This document shows, piece by piece, positions 1 through 12,235 of a stretch of DNA of 64,000 nt. How positions within the stretch are numbered: the first letter of the stretch is position 1; each line of letters opens with the position of its first letter. A program made the position numbers and the translations under genes. This DNA is from Prunella strophiata (lineage: Eukaryota; Chordata; Aves; Passeriformes; Prunellidae): assembly GCA_036583965.1 (NCBI GenBank), contig JAZBQD010000017.1, positions 24,462,385-24,526,384 on the forward strand, given 5' to 3'. A model generated the notes under the pieces. That model was given only the letters and a program-made list of their open reading frames with translations. It was not told the DNA's origin and did not search any database.

Positions 1-2174
1 GAAGGGGCTTGACCAGGGGGGAATTACATCACCATTTGTCCTCCTAACTGGTGCTTTTTATCAATTATGCTAATTTCCTAAAACCTTTAAAAATGTACTC
101 ATCCTTGAGAGGGTGGGCTTTTGTGGACATCTTTCCATAACTACCCCTGATGGCCTTCAAATAAAGATCCACTCTTATATCACCTCCTTACTAAAATGAT
201 CTTGAGTTTCATTTCCAGGCTGGAAAAAAGGAAACATTACAAAGTCACTGAAATTTATTGCCTTCTTCTTTATTTTTTTTTTTTTTAGTAGTGTAACAGA
301 ATTTAGAAAATTTTTGACCAATATTTTGAAAGGCATTTATTGAAATTATATTCTTCTTTTGCTCCTCCTTTTAGATCAAAGTGAATTTTGTGGATCCAAT
401 AGCAACCTCATTTTTTCCTCAAAAGAAAAATATACCAAGAGATTTTCTTGGATGGGTACCTTTCAAAAAAAAGAAAAAAGGTATTTCTAGATTTTTCCAT
501 TTTTTAATAACATATCAGCATTCCTGTGAATATGCTTTGACAATTCAAGCACAGTTTCACTCCTTGTTGGTACAGCAATATCTCACTGGAAATAACATTA
601 AATCATGAGATGCAAATCTACACCTATTCAGATGTAAAAGCAAAGTATTTAATTTACATTTCTCTGTCTTGTAATCCTCAATTATGATGTGCAGTCCAAG
701 ACCCACTTTTATTACTTAATATTTGGTCCCCAAGAGTACATGGATGCACCTGGAAGTGTTTTCTGACTGCAGCAGTGGTTGTGACATTGTGTTCTGACCC
801 CTTCATATCCGCTGGAGATGTTTCCACCTGTGAGAGGGAAAAGTATTTGCTTTCCCAGAAGAAAAGAGCCTGCAAACTCACTGCTGAGCTCCTAGCACTG
901 CATCTGAACTCACCCCACAGCTGCAGGGGGGTGCAGCTCCTCCATCGGTGAAGCAAACACAGCCAAGGAGTGATTTTCTGCATTTTCCTGGAAAGGTCGT
1001 TCACCTTTTGGAGGGTAGATGTCTTATTTTCTTATCTGTACACCAAATGTCTGTTGTTTGACAGGAAACCCAAGAGAACCATCACCATGCCCTGAATCTA
1101 AACTGTGGTATGAGAAACAACTTTATAATCTGAACTCTGAAAGTACACTCCTACTGAATCTTTTGCCCTTGATTAGATTAGAGCACACAACAAGTCCCTC
1201 CTCTTTTGTGACATGCCCAAAGAGTTTCAGCAGCTACAGAAGAGATAAAAAAGGTTAACATATTATTTTTTTATGACCCAGGTCCCCTGAAACTGCTGCT
1301 TCTAGCACTTCCCTCGTATCACCTGGATATGCTTTCACCCCCAAGGTGTTTTTTTCAAGCTCCAAAAATGATGTACAAATTCAGTCTCCTTCTTGTATTC
1401 TGAAACATGAGGCAGTGAGTACAGAAAGATAACACAATCCTTGAAAAATGTCAAACATAAATATTTTATTAAAAAATGGGGCTTACATGCACAATTTAAA
1501 AAAAAAAAAAAAAAAGTTGTTTTTTGGTTTTGGCTGGGTTTTGATGGAGCTTGGGAGGTTTTTTTAGTTTTCTTGAATAGCCTTTGCTATTTTAAAACCA
1601 GCACTTTTGAACTATGCCAGTAAATAAGTCACAGAAGAATTTAAACAGGGAAAAAATAACAAAATTCTCATCTCATATTAATAAAGCTGAATCAATGCAT
1701 GATAGGTAGTCCTATCTGTTATCACTGTGAGAGATTGAGTGAGATTCTCATCCTGACAAAGCTTGACACTGAACAAACTAGGATATTAAACAAAGATTTC
1801 CAGACAGCAGGGAAAGAAGCACTATTGTATTAAATTAAATACTGAAAAGAAGGGGCAGGACCATTTTATACTTTATTTCCAAGTGCCAAAAATGGGATAG
1901 AAAATTTGGGAAATTGCTGAGAATCAAGGAAAATTAATGTTGCTACATATACAGTCATGACCACCTTTAACCCTGCCTGCTAGGAGAGAGAGCTCTCAAA
2001 ACACCTTTTCCATGAACTCTTGACATCAAATCTCTCATAATGCATCAATTATTTTCTCAATATTTTATTTTCTCAATATAAAAATGACAGTATATTAAGA
2101 CAATCTAGAAAGTGATGCCACAGAGTAAAATCTTATCCTTACTGGGAAAATAAAATTTTGCATTATTTTCCACT
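1..2174. other. Unique AT-rich non-coding stretch
   Basis: No gene or recognisable mobile element was found. It holds a short T tract near 272-286, an A tract near 1498-1516 followed by T/G-rich sequence, and a GC-richer block listed separately at 690-1010. Open frames are short and have no recognisable motif. Confidence 0.5.
690..1010 (-). other. GC-richer block with a 108-codon minus-strand open frame, unknown
   Basis: This block stands out from its AT-rich surroundings by higher GC content. The minus strand is open for 108 codons (678-1004). I recognise no domain, signal peptide or repeat family in the translation. It could be an old retroelement fragment, a degraded exon or chance. It is listed only because base composition changes here; I do not call it a gene. 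Confidence 0.25.
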
Positions 2175-2505
2175 TGTCCGGGTTTTGGTTAGGATAGAGT
2201 TAATTTTCTTCCTAGTAGCAGGTACAGTCCTGTGTTTTGGATTCAGCATGAGAATAATGTTGATAGCACACCAATATTTTAGTTGTTGACGAGCAGTGCT
2301 TACTCTAAATGAAGGACTGTTTAGTGTCCCATGCCCTGCCAACAAGCAGGCACAAAAAGCTGGGAAGCAGCTGACCTGAACAGGCCAGAGATGCCACATT
2401 ATGTCCTGTATATAGACTGGGGGGAATTGGCAGGAGCTGTGGATTGCTGCTTGGAGACCAGCTGAGCACTGGCCAGTGAATGGAGAACAATTGTTTTGTG
2501 CATCA
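2175..2505 (+). mobile_element. ERV LTR fragment, 3' truncated
   Basis: The sequence starts tgtccgggttttgg and continues with a block (tagagttaattttcttcc, then tgttttggattcagcatgag) that I associate with a common passerine ERV LTR. The same block recurs on the plus strand at 56649-57173 and, more diverged, on the minus strand at 26311-26927. A TATA-like gtatatagac lies near 2409-2418. Similarity fades near 2505, before any LTR 3' end, so this is a truncated LTR; no internal retroviral sequence follows. The 150 bp between it and the next CR1 are unassigned. The family name is not certain. Confidence 0.75.
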
Positions 2506-2654
2506 CTCATTGTAGCTGACACCTCATGGAACAGATTGAGCAACCCCAGCAATGCTTGCTTCCTCAAGCTTTGGCACACCATCCCACTCCTGTCCCCAGC
2601 CAGCCTGGTTTTGTTCTTTTCCCCATTCTGTTCCTTTCTGCCTTTTGATGCAGC

Positions 2655-3060
2655 CCAGGACAAAGTTTGCTTTCTGGGCTGTGAGTGCACGTTGCTGGTT
2701 CACATCCAGCCTCTCATTCACCAGCAGCCCCAAGTCCTCCTCACAGGGCTGCTCTCGATCTGTTCATGCCCAGCCTGTGCTGACACTGGGTGTTGTCCCG
2801 ACCCAGGTGCAGCACCCTCTGGATGCCATCCCATCCTTCAAGAGTGTGAATAGCACCACTCAGCTTGGGGCTGTCTGAAAACTTGTGGAGGGTGCTCTCA
2901 ATCCCTTCATCTATGTTAGTAATGAAGATATTAAATAACACCAGTCCCACTCTGGACCCCGAGGTACACTACTTGCCACAGATGTCCATCGAATGTGAGC
3001 TGTTGACCACTGAGCTGTGGGGTATTTTTGTTGAACTTCATCACATGGTGTGTCTCACAT
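2655..3060 (-). mobile_element. CR1 LINE fragment, minus strand
   Basis: Read on the minus strand this matches the reverse-transcriptase C-terminal part of a bird CR1. On the plus strand the antisense CR1 signature is plain: gatgcagcccaggacaaagt, then ctccaag-type blocks and aagatattaaataacaccag. A piece typical of CR1 is missing where cagcaccctctggatg joins, so there is an internal deletion. Neither the CR1 3' terminus nor the 5' half of ORF2 is present. Confidence 0.88.
2741..2950 (-). pseudogene. CR1 reverse transcriptase remnant
   Basis: Sixty-nine codons of CR1 ORF2 remain open on the minus strand. The translation starts GLVLFNIFITNIDEGIES, the stretch just after RT motif B, and continues HKFSDSPKLSGA. 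In CR1 the matching place is the catalytic FADDTKL-like box; here both its context and its second Asp have changed. After about 35 residues the CR1 pattern is disturbed by the deletion described for the parent element. Non-functional. Confidence 0.75.
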
Positions 3061-4434
3061 CAACTAATATCTGTCTACAAAAAAAATAAAATTCCGAGAA
3101 GGGTCAAATATATGTCAGCAGAATCAAGAATTGATTCTTCACTTGAACAGCAGACCAGAGACATTCAAATAATGTTGCTTCAAACACAATAAAAGAAATG
3201 CAAGCATTTTGCTCCAAACACAAATTCTTAACAAATTACATTTAACCCTCAGCTTTTCAGTCTCAGGTACACAAACAACCCTTAAGTTCCTTATAAATTT
3301 TCTCTGAGGAGTCCTCCAGCAGCCACAAAATGCTCAGATACCACTCCAGAAAGAGAATTTATTTCAAAACATTACAAGATTTCACAAAAAGCAATCCAAA
3401 TAGAATTAAGGAATTATAAGTAAGCAGCAATATATGTACTAAAGAGGAATCAAGCACTTCCTTCTCTACCATTTACAAAATCTTAAAAATTTTTTAGAAA
3501 ACAAAGAAAAAAGAAAAAGAAAATAACCAGAAACTTGAATAAGCTAGTGCACAGATTCATCAGATGGCTACCAGCTAGACTGCATGATTATTAAAATAAT
3601 TTAAAACAATGCATGATTTAAACAGAGGTAAGAAATAAAAACTTGGCTTCTTTTGGGGGTTTTCAAATCTGTTGCCTTCTCTTAATTATTCCTTTTATTG
3701 TGTTTCGTCAACTCACTAGCCTCATTGTCATGGTGTCTTGGTTCACGGTAAATTTGGGAGAGAACTGGGCACTTATTACAGTGTTCTTATTACAGTGAGA
3801 GAGTTACTACCTGAAAAACGGAGGACAGAAGAAAGAAAGAAAGAAAAACATGCATTACAGACAAAAGCCAGACCATTTTCAAACACTAGAAAGAGGACTC
3901 TGCTCATGAATGCATGTCTCCCCTCAAAAATCCTGGGAATGTGATTGCTCAATATTACAACTGAAGCTCTCATTACCTAAAAAAGAAAAAAAAAAAAAAA
4001 AAAAGGCATTTTATAGGACTTTGTTTAAGGGTCCTTTGGGCACTGGTTGACCTGGTTGGTATTAGCAGTTACTTGTGAAGACTGAGAGCTTGACACTGGG
4101 AGGGAAAGCAGAACTTTGTATATGCATGTCTGTGTTTGTTTAACACAAAAATGCAATATTGACTTGGAAGTACATTATCAAAGTCCTGAATGAATGGAAG
4201 TAAAATTGAATTTTTGTGTAAGAAAAGATAAAATAAAAGCAAGTAGCAAATACCAGAGTATTCAGAAAAAAGATGGGCTTGCTCAGGAAGCTGGTGAGCT
4301 GTATCCCAGGGAGAGAGAGTTTTGTAGAGCACAGAGCTCAGAGAAGCTGGCAGGGCTTTAAAGTCAAAATCCTTGAAGGGCAAGAATGAGCTTTCCCATA
4401 CTCAGTCAACAAGAAGGTTTATCAGAAACCCCCT
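3061..4434. other. Unique AT-rich non-coding stretch
   Basis: Nothing gene-like. It contains a short GAAA run near 3826-3846 and an A tract near 3979-4005. Confidence 0.5.
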
Positions 4435-4576
4435 GTCTGCATCCTTGAGCAGTTTCTAGTCCATATTCAATAAAGCCCTGGGTAACCTGGGCTGATTTTC
4501 AGCAGAACCTGCTGTTGCAGATGGGTGTTGAATTGGAGATATCCTTAGGTCCCTGACAACCTGAATTATCTTAGGA
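4435..4576 (+). mobile_element. CR1 3' end fragment, old
   Basis: The phrases aaagccctgggtaacctggg, cagcagaacctgctg and taggtccctgacaacctgaa follow the order of the CR1 3' untranslated region on the plus strand. It stops in a diverged terminus (aattatcttagg). About 140 bp survive, strongly diverged, which suggests an old insertion. Confidence 0.65.
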
Positions 4577-7500
4577 TAGAACAAAGAGAGAAAAAATTTC
4601 AGTAAAGAAAAATTCAGGTTTATAGGATAGTCATGTAACTGGAAAAGATTACTGATGTACTAGGTAAATATATCAGTGCATCAACTTTTTTTTTAATCTG
4701 AGATTTATGAGAATCTTTTTTGCATTTTCAGAGGAGAAAAGTTTGTATTTTAAATCCAAGTAATATATCCCTCAAATAATCAAATAGCTATTTATCCCAT
4801 CAGATAAATAGAGATCAAATACTCATAAAAAAATCAATAACTATGTTCCATTAGCCATGATGTAATAATAGAAAGTAGATTTCCAACCCATCCTGCTGAG
4901 GAGCTGCTGTCTAGTACCAAAGTCAAGCTTTTATTTCCCAAGAGAAAAAAATGTAAAGGTGTAATTTTCAGTAGAAGTATCAGATAAGTTAAGATAGCTT
5001 TACTAGTTTAGCAGATACTTAATTCCATTTGTATGCATGTATACACCCAAATTTACAGGATGCGTCATCAAATGGGGAAAGGATGCATCAATATTAACCA
5101 TCACATTTCTTTGTATTTCTTTTTAAACCTTCATCTCAATGAAATGTTGCTTATCCAAATGTCAGACATTCATAGTATATACTGTGTATGTACATTTAAA
5201 AATTATATTCTCTTCAGCAAGGAAAATATGATCATTAGTGATCCTGATTTCCTCTTGTTTCCCCTGGCAAGGTCTGCTACAAGCTTCACGGATATCTGTG
5301 GCATAATACCAGACATGAGAAGGAGTCATGCTCCTATGTAGTAATTTACACATGAATGTGTACATTTATAATGTTAAGTTAAATCAGGAAAAATGCACAA
5401 TGAGAGGAGAGGTCCAACCTAGACAGTGAGCAAGAGCCTGAGAAGAAGGAAAGCACACTAATTTCAGGAATGGTGTATGGAGATACCTGTAACCCAAACT
5501 CTGGTTTTACACTGTTGTAAAGCAAGTACTTGTTTTACAGTACTTGGCAGCCAAATAGTACAAATATACATTGTTTAGTAAATGCAGGACAGGAAACATT
5601 CAACTTTCTTACAAGATAGCCAAATTACTTTCATATTACAAATATTCTATAGAAGATATAAAATAGTCCCCTAATCTCTCACAGAAGGGTAGCTATGGCT
5701 TCTTGATTTGCTGCCTTGTTGCATCAATCCATCTTGAAAGAAATGAAAACGGATTAGTTACCCACAGTTCACACAGTTTTGCATTGAAGAGCTATGCTAA
5801 AAAATAACAAGCTACTGCTGTTCAGGTCAGGTCTTCCAATGATATAAATGAGCTGAGTTCATTTTACTTTAATAGAAATTCAACAATATCAGTCAGGTAC
5901 AGAAAAGAACAGACAACCCTCCCCCCCCCCCCCCCCCCCCCCCCCCCTGCCCCCCAAATTGTATGGTTTCTTTAAAGATGTATTTACTGATAAAGAATGG
6001 CTGGAAAGCTGGAAAATTAATAAATGTTAAGAACATTTCCTCCTGAATCTTTCATGGATTTAAACCCTGTCGACTCTTTATGGCAGTCACCACAGCAGAC
6101 ACAGCTGAAGAGCTAGGTGGAGGGATAATCTATTACATTGCTTCTGAAAAATGTTTAAGGAAGTAAAAAAATAAGCATAAATATCAGTGTATAGGAACAG
6201 GGTAAGCACAGCAAGCTCACTGTCACTAATTCATCTCATCCTCAAAGTAATGTTTCATTTCTTACACCCAACTTAATTGAAAGTAAGGAATAACTATTAG
6301 ACCAAAAAATTGAAAGCTTTAAGGTCAGTCCTTCTTTACATGAGTTGTGTGGATCAGTTTGTCCTCGGTGTGATACCTTACAAAAAGATCCTTTTGAAAA
6401 ACTGAACTTTGGTTCTGTTGCTTTGACAAGGAAGACAGTGTGGCAGCAAGACAGGGAAATGGTGAGCTATTTGGTAGACAAAATATGATTAAAAGCTAAT
6501 TCTCAAAAGTCCGAGTTAAAAGGAATCTGATAGCTTATTTGTCAATGGGAAATAAAATTTAAAAAAAGACAGTGTAAATCTTGACATGAAATTCAGATTT
6601 TACTGAGAAACATACATGTGTGTTTTCCTATTCTCCAATAACTCAATGAATGTTTTTTGTTCTGTAGTAAGACAACTGTTTTCTGAGCAAGCCATGTCAG
6701 CTCACATAGAAAATTATCTTCCAGCCTTGATATGAGAGTTCTAGAGAATTCATATTATTTCTGACTTATCCTAGAATGAGTTTTGGAAGTTAGGCACCCA
6801 ATGTTCTGTTAAAATTGCAGGTGCTCACCATCACAAAATAGTCATTTTAAAGGATTCACCAAGAGGACATGAAGTCATCCTGCAAAATGGCAAGTCATTA
6901 ACTGTTACACTGAAAGTTGATCGTAATTAGGCCACACCTTACCTTATTCATTTGGATTTATTAAATGAACCTATTAAAATTTGTCACATGTACCTTGAAA
7001 ATTGTTTGAACAAATTTTGATAAAATGTCTTCCAGTTAAAACTGGAATTCTGAAAGCTACTTAGATTGTCACATTTCACCCAGTAGAAGGAGTGAAGGGG
7101 AATTATAATTCATGTAAAATTCCCTGGACTTAGAAGAGTTAGGAACTGAGTGGTATGGTTTCAGCATCATATTTGGTCCTAATTTCATCACTGATGGCCA
7201 CAGGAAAGAAGATAAGCTCTTTGATCCCACTGCAGTGCCAGAACCAGAATAGAAGGAAATGTTAAATTGCACATTCTAGAAATTGAGATATAGTCCAGGA
7301 AGAGTGAAATAGAAAATGTAAATCTTGAAAGCTCTTATTCTGTGAAGCCTTGGGGTTCCAGAGCTGGAATGCTCCACTCAAGAGGTCAACAGAAAAGATG
7401 CACTTGAATCATGCTAGTCAGACAAGAAACTGTTTGGAAAAAAAAAAAACCAAACAATTTCACAAACAAAGCGGAAACAATTTTAAAAGTCCTGTAAATA

Positions 7501-9239
7501 TTTAGACTTCTCTTTTTCATTCTAATTTTCAACTCAATATATTAGCATTGTGCTACTTTGGATTTAACAAGAAAGTCTGAAATTTTGGGGGGATTAAGAT
7601 GGACATTTTTGCATAGATCAATCTGATTGCCCTTATCAAGCAAATGAGACAGTCAGAATTAATTTTTATGAATGCAAGTTTAGGATAAAAAACATTTTAT
7701 GGAGTGAATATATTTATTTTTGTCTATTATGCATTAATAACTGCAAATGTCATTAGAATTGTTAAAGTCAGAGCAAAATATTTCCAAGTGAGAGATGAAG
7801 CAAAGGAGGTATTGTCATTTCTCCTCTTAAGGTGTCAGTCTTCTGTAAATTCCATTGCACTGGAAGAAGGCAGGACAGTACAATACACATGAAACTCTTG
7901 GCCTGGAGAATCTGGAAACAATCAGCAAGCTCACATATATAATATTTTCTTCTTGCTTGTGTGTTTGCCTTCTCTAGGAAACTGGAAGGGTCACATGTTG
8001 ATAAAAATTCCATAACTATTGGCACAAATATTATGCAGCTGCTTTTCTTTTATTGACAGACATTTTCAAAACTACCCTGTTTTGCCTGCCACCAATAGTT
8101 TTAATTTGTTTATTTTCTTTGGTCAGCGATACATCAAATAACATTGTCATGTTACCCCTGCTCTCTCAAAGCTGAAATACAAAATTAAAGAGCTGCATAA
8201 CTGGCATTTCTGATGCTTGTTTGATTTTAAAAGTGTGTGGTTTCAGAGCTAGTGATCATTAGCACATTTTAGTTTTTTCTCTCTTGACTTGAATCATAAA
8301 AATTTTCCAAATGCCTTTCCATGTTTTCAGTGAAGAAACACTTAAAGCTAAACTGAGAATAAGCTGTTTACCTATATTTCTTTGGCATCACAAATGATTT
8401 CTCTTCCCTTGCCCCAGTGATGAAGATGTATCAAAAAAGTATTAATTGATTTTTAGGTATCTTGATTTGGATATGCTACTCTCTCTGAACTGCACTTATA
8501 TAACTTAATTGTTTTGTACATAATATCAGCTTCCCTCCATTTACATTCCTGTGAAGTATATAGCCTCACATTGCTCATCTAATTTAATTTTGACTGCTTG
8601 GATACCTTTTAGACAAAGGCATTCCACAGTGAAATTAGGAGAATTCTTTTCTTTTGTCTTCTTTCTCCCCATCCTCTCTCCTGAAGCCACAGGAGCAAGA
8701 GAATGAACAGAGCAAAGAAACAAAAATTCATACACATCTAGATGCAACTAATTCTGTCCACTGAGCAATAAGGTTTCATACTCTGCTGAAGAACCCATTA
8801 TTCTTAATCCATCTGGAAAGAGGTCTAGTCACAATATTTCACAATCTAAGTACTTTTCTAACAAATCTATTAATTATGCACTCAAACAAATTATTTTCTG
8901 CCTGTGGAGAAGTGTTACTGAAATTTTTCTTGTGCCAGAATCCTTCCTCTTTCCATTCTCTTTATAAGTAATACCTATATCGAATTAACACAATTTTTTA
9001 ATAGTATTCTCTTATCTCACTCCACAAATTCTTGGGGAAATGTATCTAAAAAGATAAGCAACAATTGCCCTATTAAATGGAAATAGAAAGCTTTTATCAC
9101 CACAATCTTTCCCCTCCCCCTTACTTATATTATTGTGTAACTCTAACTTTCACTGGCTTTTCATTTGCCTTACTTAAGCACATAGAATTAAGCAAATTCT
9201 GCAGCAGTTAAAATCAAAATAGAATCACTGTCTGTTTTA
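4577..9239. other. Unique AT-rich non-coding stretch
   Basis: No gene or dispersed repeat recognised in about 4.7 kb. Only simple sequence stands out: the poly-C run listed separately and an A tract near 7439-7451. Confidence 0.5.
5921..5947. repeat. Poly-C homopolymer, 27 nt
   Basis: Twenty-seven consecutive C are followed by tg and six more C. The complementary strand is a long G run able to form quadruplex structure. Copy number is probably unreliable in both sequencing and inheritance. Confidence 0.95.
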
Positions 9240-9760
9240 AAATTGTGAAATAGTGACCTGCCAACCCATTTGGCATGGCAGGATGATTCAGGTCAATGTC
9301 AGCCTCAGGAGGTCTTCACTGACACCCCCTGCTCAGCCAAGGAGTCAGATCAGGTTGCTCAGGCCTTTACCCCATTTAGTGAATTCATGCTGATCACCTT
9401 CTTGTTTTCCATGTGGGTAGAGATGGCCTCCAGAATGAAATGCACCCTCTCCTTTCAGGGAGTGAGCTGAAGTTCTCTGGGTCCTCCTTCTTGCCCTTTT
9501 TGAAGACATGGTGACATTTTCTTTCTTTCCTGAGGCACCTCTCCTGGTCACCACGACCTTTAAAAGATGATCATAAATGGCTTCATGATGGTGTCTGCCA
9601 AATCTCTCAGCACTCACAGATACATCCTTTCAGGGCCCAGGGGCTTATGGAAGTCAAGTTTGCTTAGGTGTTCTCTGAGATTGTATTTATAATCTCTTCT
9701 TCAGGTTTTGCTGGCATTTCTGCTCAATTTTTCCAGCAGTGCTGTGCTCATTGCTAAAGG
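9240..9760 (-). mobile_element. CR1 LINE fragment, minus strand, rearranged
   Basis: The antisense CR1 signature is clear in the middle: ctgggtcctccttcttgccc, then ttttgaagacatggtgac, and catcctttcagggcccagg. These belong to the region just upstream of and into the reverse transcriptase on the minus strand. The left part (gatcaggttgctcaggcc) resembles CR1 3' sequence, so two non-adjacent CR1 portions seem joined. The right border near 9760 is approximate. Confidence 0.75.
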
Positions 9761-11789
9761 GCAGTAGTTGTCTAAAGAAGAGAAGATAGAGAGATGCATG
9801 AAACACTGGGGAACTAATTGAGGCTCAGCCTGCTCACCCTAATGCTCCTGTATTATAAGCTCCAGGATGTTTCCATCAACACTGTATGTCTGCATCCTTT
9901 CAGTTCTTCCCCCACTCTACTTGAGTAGCACGATTTCTTTCCCTGACAACTTCTAACATGCTAGGGAGCACAGTTTACAAATATAAAGACATTTAAACAG
10001 ATTGCAAAAGCTTTATAAGCAGCTTGCTTTGTTTTTTTCACACAAAGAAACAGAGGACTTGTGAAGGGAAACCCTTTTTAGGGGAAAAAAAAATACTTTT
10101 TTCCTGCAGACTCCTTATCTCTCAACTTGAAATATTAATGAATCCTGCAGGTAGCATTTAATGCATTAGATACAACCAAAAACTCTAATTCAGAGTGAAA
10201 ACTGCTGAAAAGTGTTTTGTTGTTATACAATGACCCTGAACAAGCCCATGATATCTAAATTTCAAAGCACCGTCTAGTACTGCAATATCCTCCCTGCATG
10301 GACAAGAGGGAGTCAAGTCCTAATTCCTAATAAAATGTCTATCTCAGCACATGTCAGCAACAAAAATTCCCATAGTTCCCAGTCATATTTTAGTCATACC
10401 TATTGCCTATTCTACAGCAAGCATATTTAATATAAAAATTCAAATACAGCACAAAGAAAATCCCTGAGAGAAATTAACATACACAACTAGCCTCCTAACA
10501 GATTAAGTCCTGTAAGGTCTAGATCACCAAGCTATTTCTTCCTGAAACAGCTCCCTGCAAATTTCCATCCTCCAGTTTGTTTAAACTGAGCAGACTTTAA
10601 ATTCATTGGGAAGGATGTCCCCAGATAGGTCTCTAAGGATGGGATATCACACAGGAGGGCTTTATGAGCAATGTGTACTATCAGAAGATACAATCCTGAG
10701 TGGTTGCCAACAGTAGACAGAGCAGCAAGAAGGGAAAAGGAAGAAGTTACCTAATTACCTAATTTTGTTTTACACTTCAGGAAAAAAAAATGTTAGTTGT
10801 ATATCATAGTTATCACTTTTAGCAGAGAAACACTGTTTCCTATGAAATTGAGATACTGAGTGAAAGAATTTAGGTTAGAGTATAAATTTAATGAAAAAGA
10901 CAAGGATCAATTGCATAATAATTCCTTATTTGAAGATAAACAATAATTCTGTAGGAAATAATCATTGATGAAATAAGTCACTGGCATCATGTTTGCTTCT
11001 GCTTGAAATTTTTTTATACAGGTCTTATTGGTTTTTCATTACTATTGAGGTGTATTTAGTTAAGTTTCATAACTGTAGGAAAATTCTTCCATTTTTCACA
11101 TGAAGTGAAATTTGTCTCCAGGCAAGAAGGAAGCAGAAGGATTCTGAACCTTTCAAGTCTCTTCAGCTTCTTAGATCAATGACTTAAGTGGGATTTAAGC
11201 AGTGCTCTGGCCTCATGCCACTTCACCCAAATGTTAACTTTATCAACATGTGATGGTCTCAATTACAATCCAAGCATCCCTACTCTGTTAAGTAAACCCA
11301 CTTACAGTAATAGGTACTTTGGAAATTATTTTATCCAATCCTGGTTTATCCATGCTGTGTCTACCTTCTCAGAAAAGGAAGAAAGAAATATTTTCTGGTG
11401 AGTTTAAAAATATGCACTTGTACCACCTTGAATATTTTAGATGATAAAGTAAATTTATTTTTTTTTTCCTAAACCAGGTTTTAAAGTGATCTAAATTGGC
11501 ATTGTTGCTACAAACAGAGGAAATTTCTTCAAACATAGAAAATCATTAGGCAATTCACCTAATTTGAACGGATTTATTTTTCACATCCCTAAATCATGTA
11601 ATAACCACTATTCAATCACGAGTAATGCTGAGTCCACAAGAAAGTGACTTGTAAGTCTCTTAAACATTGATATATAGTGTCTGAATTAATTTGTATGGAC
11701 TTGCTAATCCTTACACAGTATGTGTGCTCTCCTAACAAATATTGTCTCCCAATGACTCATAAATCTTAACAATTAATGACACTGTAACG
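9761..11789. other. Unique AT-rich non-coding stretch
   Basis: No gene, known repeat or structured element recognised. Confidence 0.5.
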
Positions 11790-12235
11790 GAATGAACCAG
11801 ACTACTCCTCAGACTTTTGAGGAGCAGCTGAAGTCACTTGATCTGTTCAGCCTGGAGAAGAGGAGACTGAGAGGAGACCTCACTGCAGTTACAACTTCCT
11901 TGTGAGGGGAAGAGGAGGGGCAGACACTGATCTCTTCTCTCTGCTGACCAGTGACAGGACTTGAAGAAACAGCATCAAGCTGAGTTGAGAGAGGTTTAGA
12001 TTGGATATGTGGAAAAAGCTCTTGCCCCTGTGTGTGTTTGGGCACTGGAAGAGCCTCCCCAGGGAAGTGGTCATAGCACCAGCCTGACAGAGCTCAAGAA
12101 GGGTTTGTACAATGTTTTCAGGCACATGGTGTGACTCTTGGGGTGTCCTGGGCAGGGCCAGGAGTTGGACTTGGATGATCCTGATGGGTCCCTTACAATT
12201 CAGTACATATTATATGACCTTCTATGACTCTGAGT
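11790..12235 (+). mobile_element. CR1 3' end fragment
   Basis: On the plus strand the phrases gaggagcagctgaagtcac, ttcagcctggagaagaggag and cctccccagggaagtggtca are in CR1 3' order. They are followed by the terminal block ggacttggatgatcctgatg and the ending gaccttctatgactctga. This is a 5'-truncated insertion of about 450 bp that reaches the natural CR1 3' end. Confidence 0.9.

Noticed and set aside
2163..2690. 175-codon minus-strand open frame
   Set aside because: It runs antisense through an ERV LTR fragment and into the edge of a CR1; no domain is visible.
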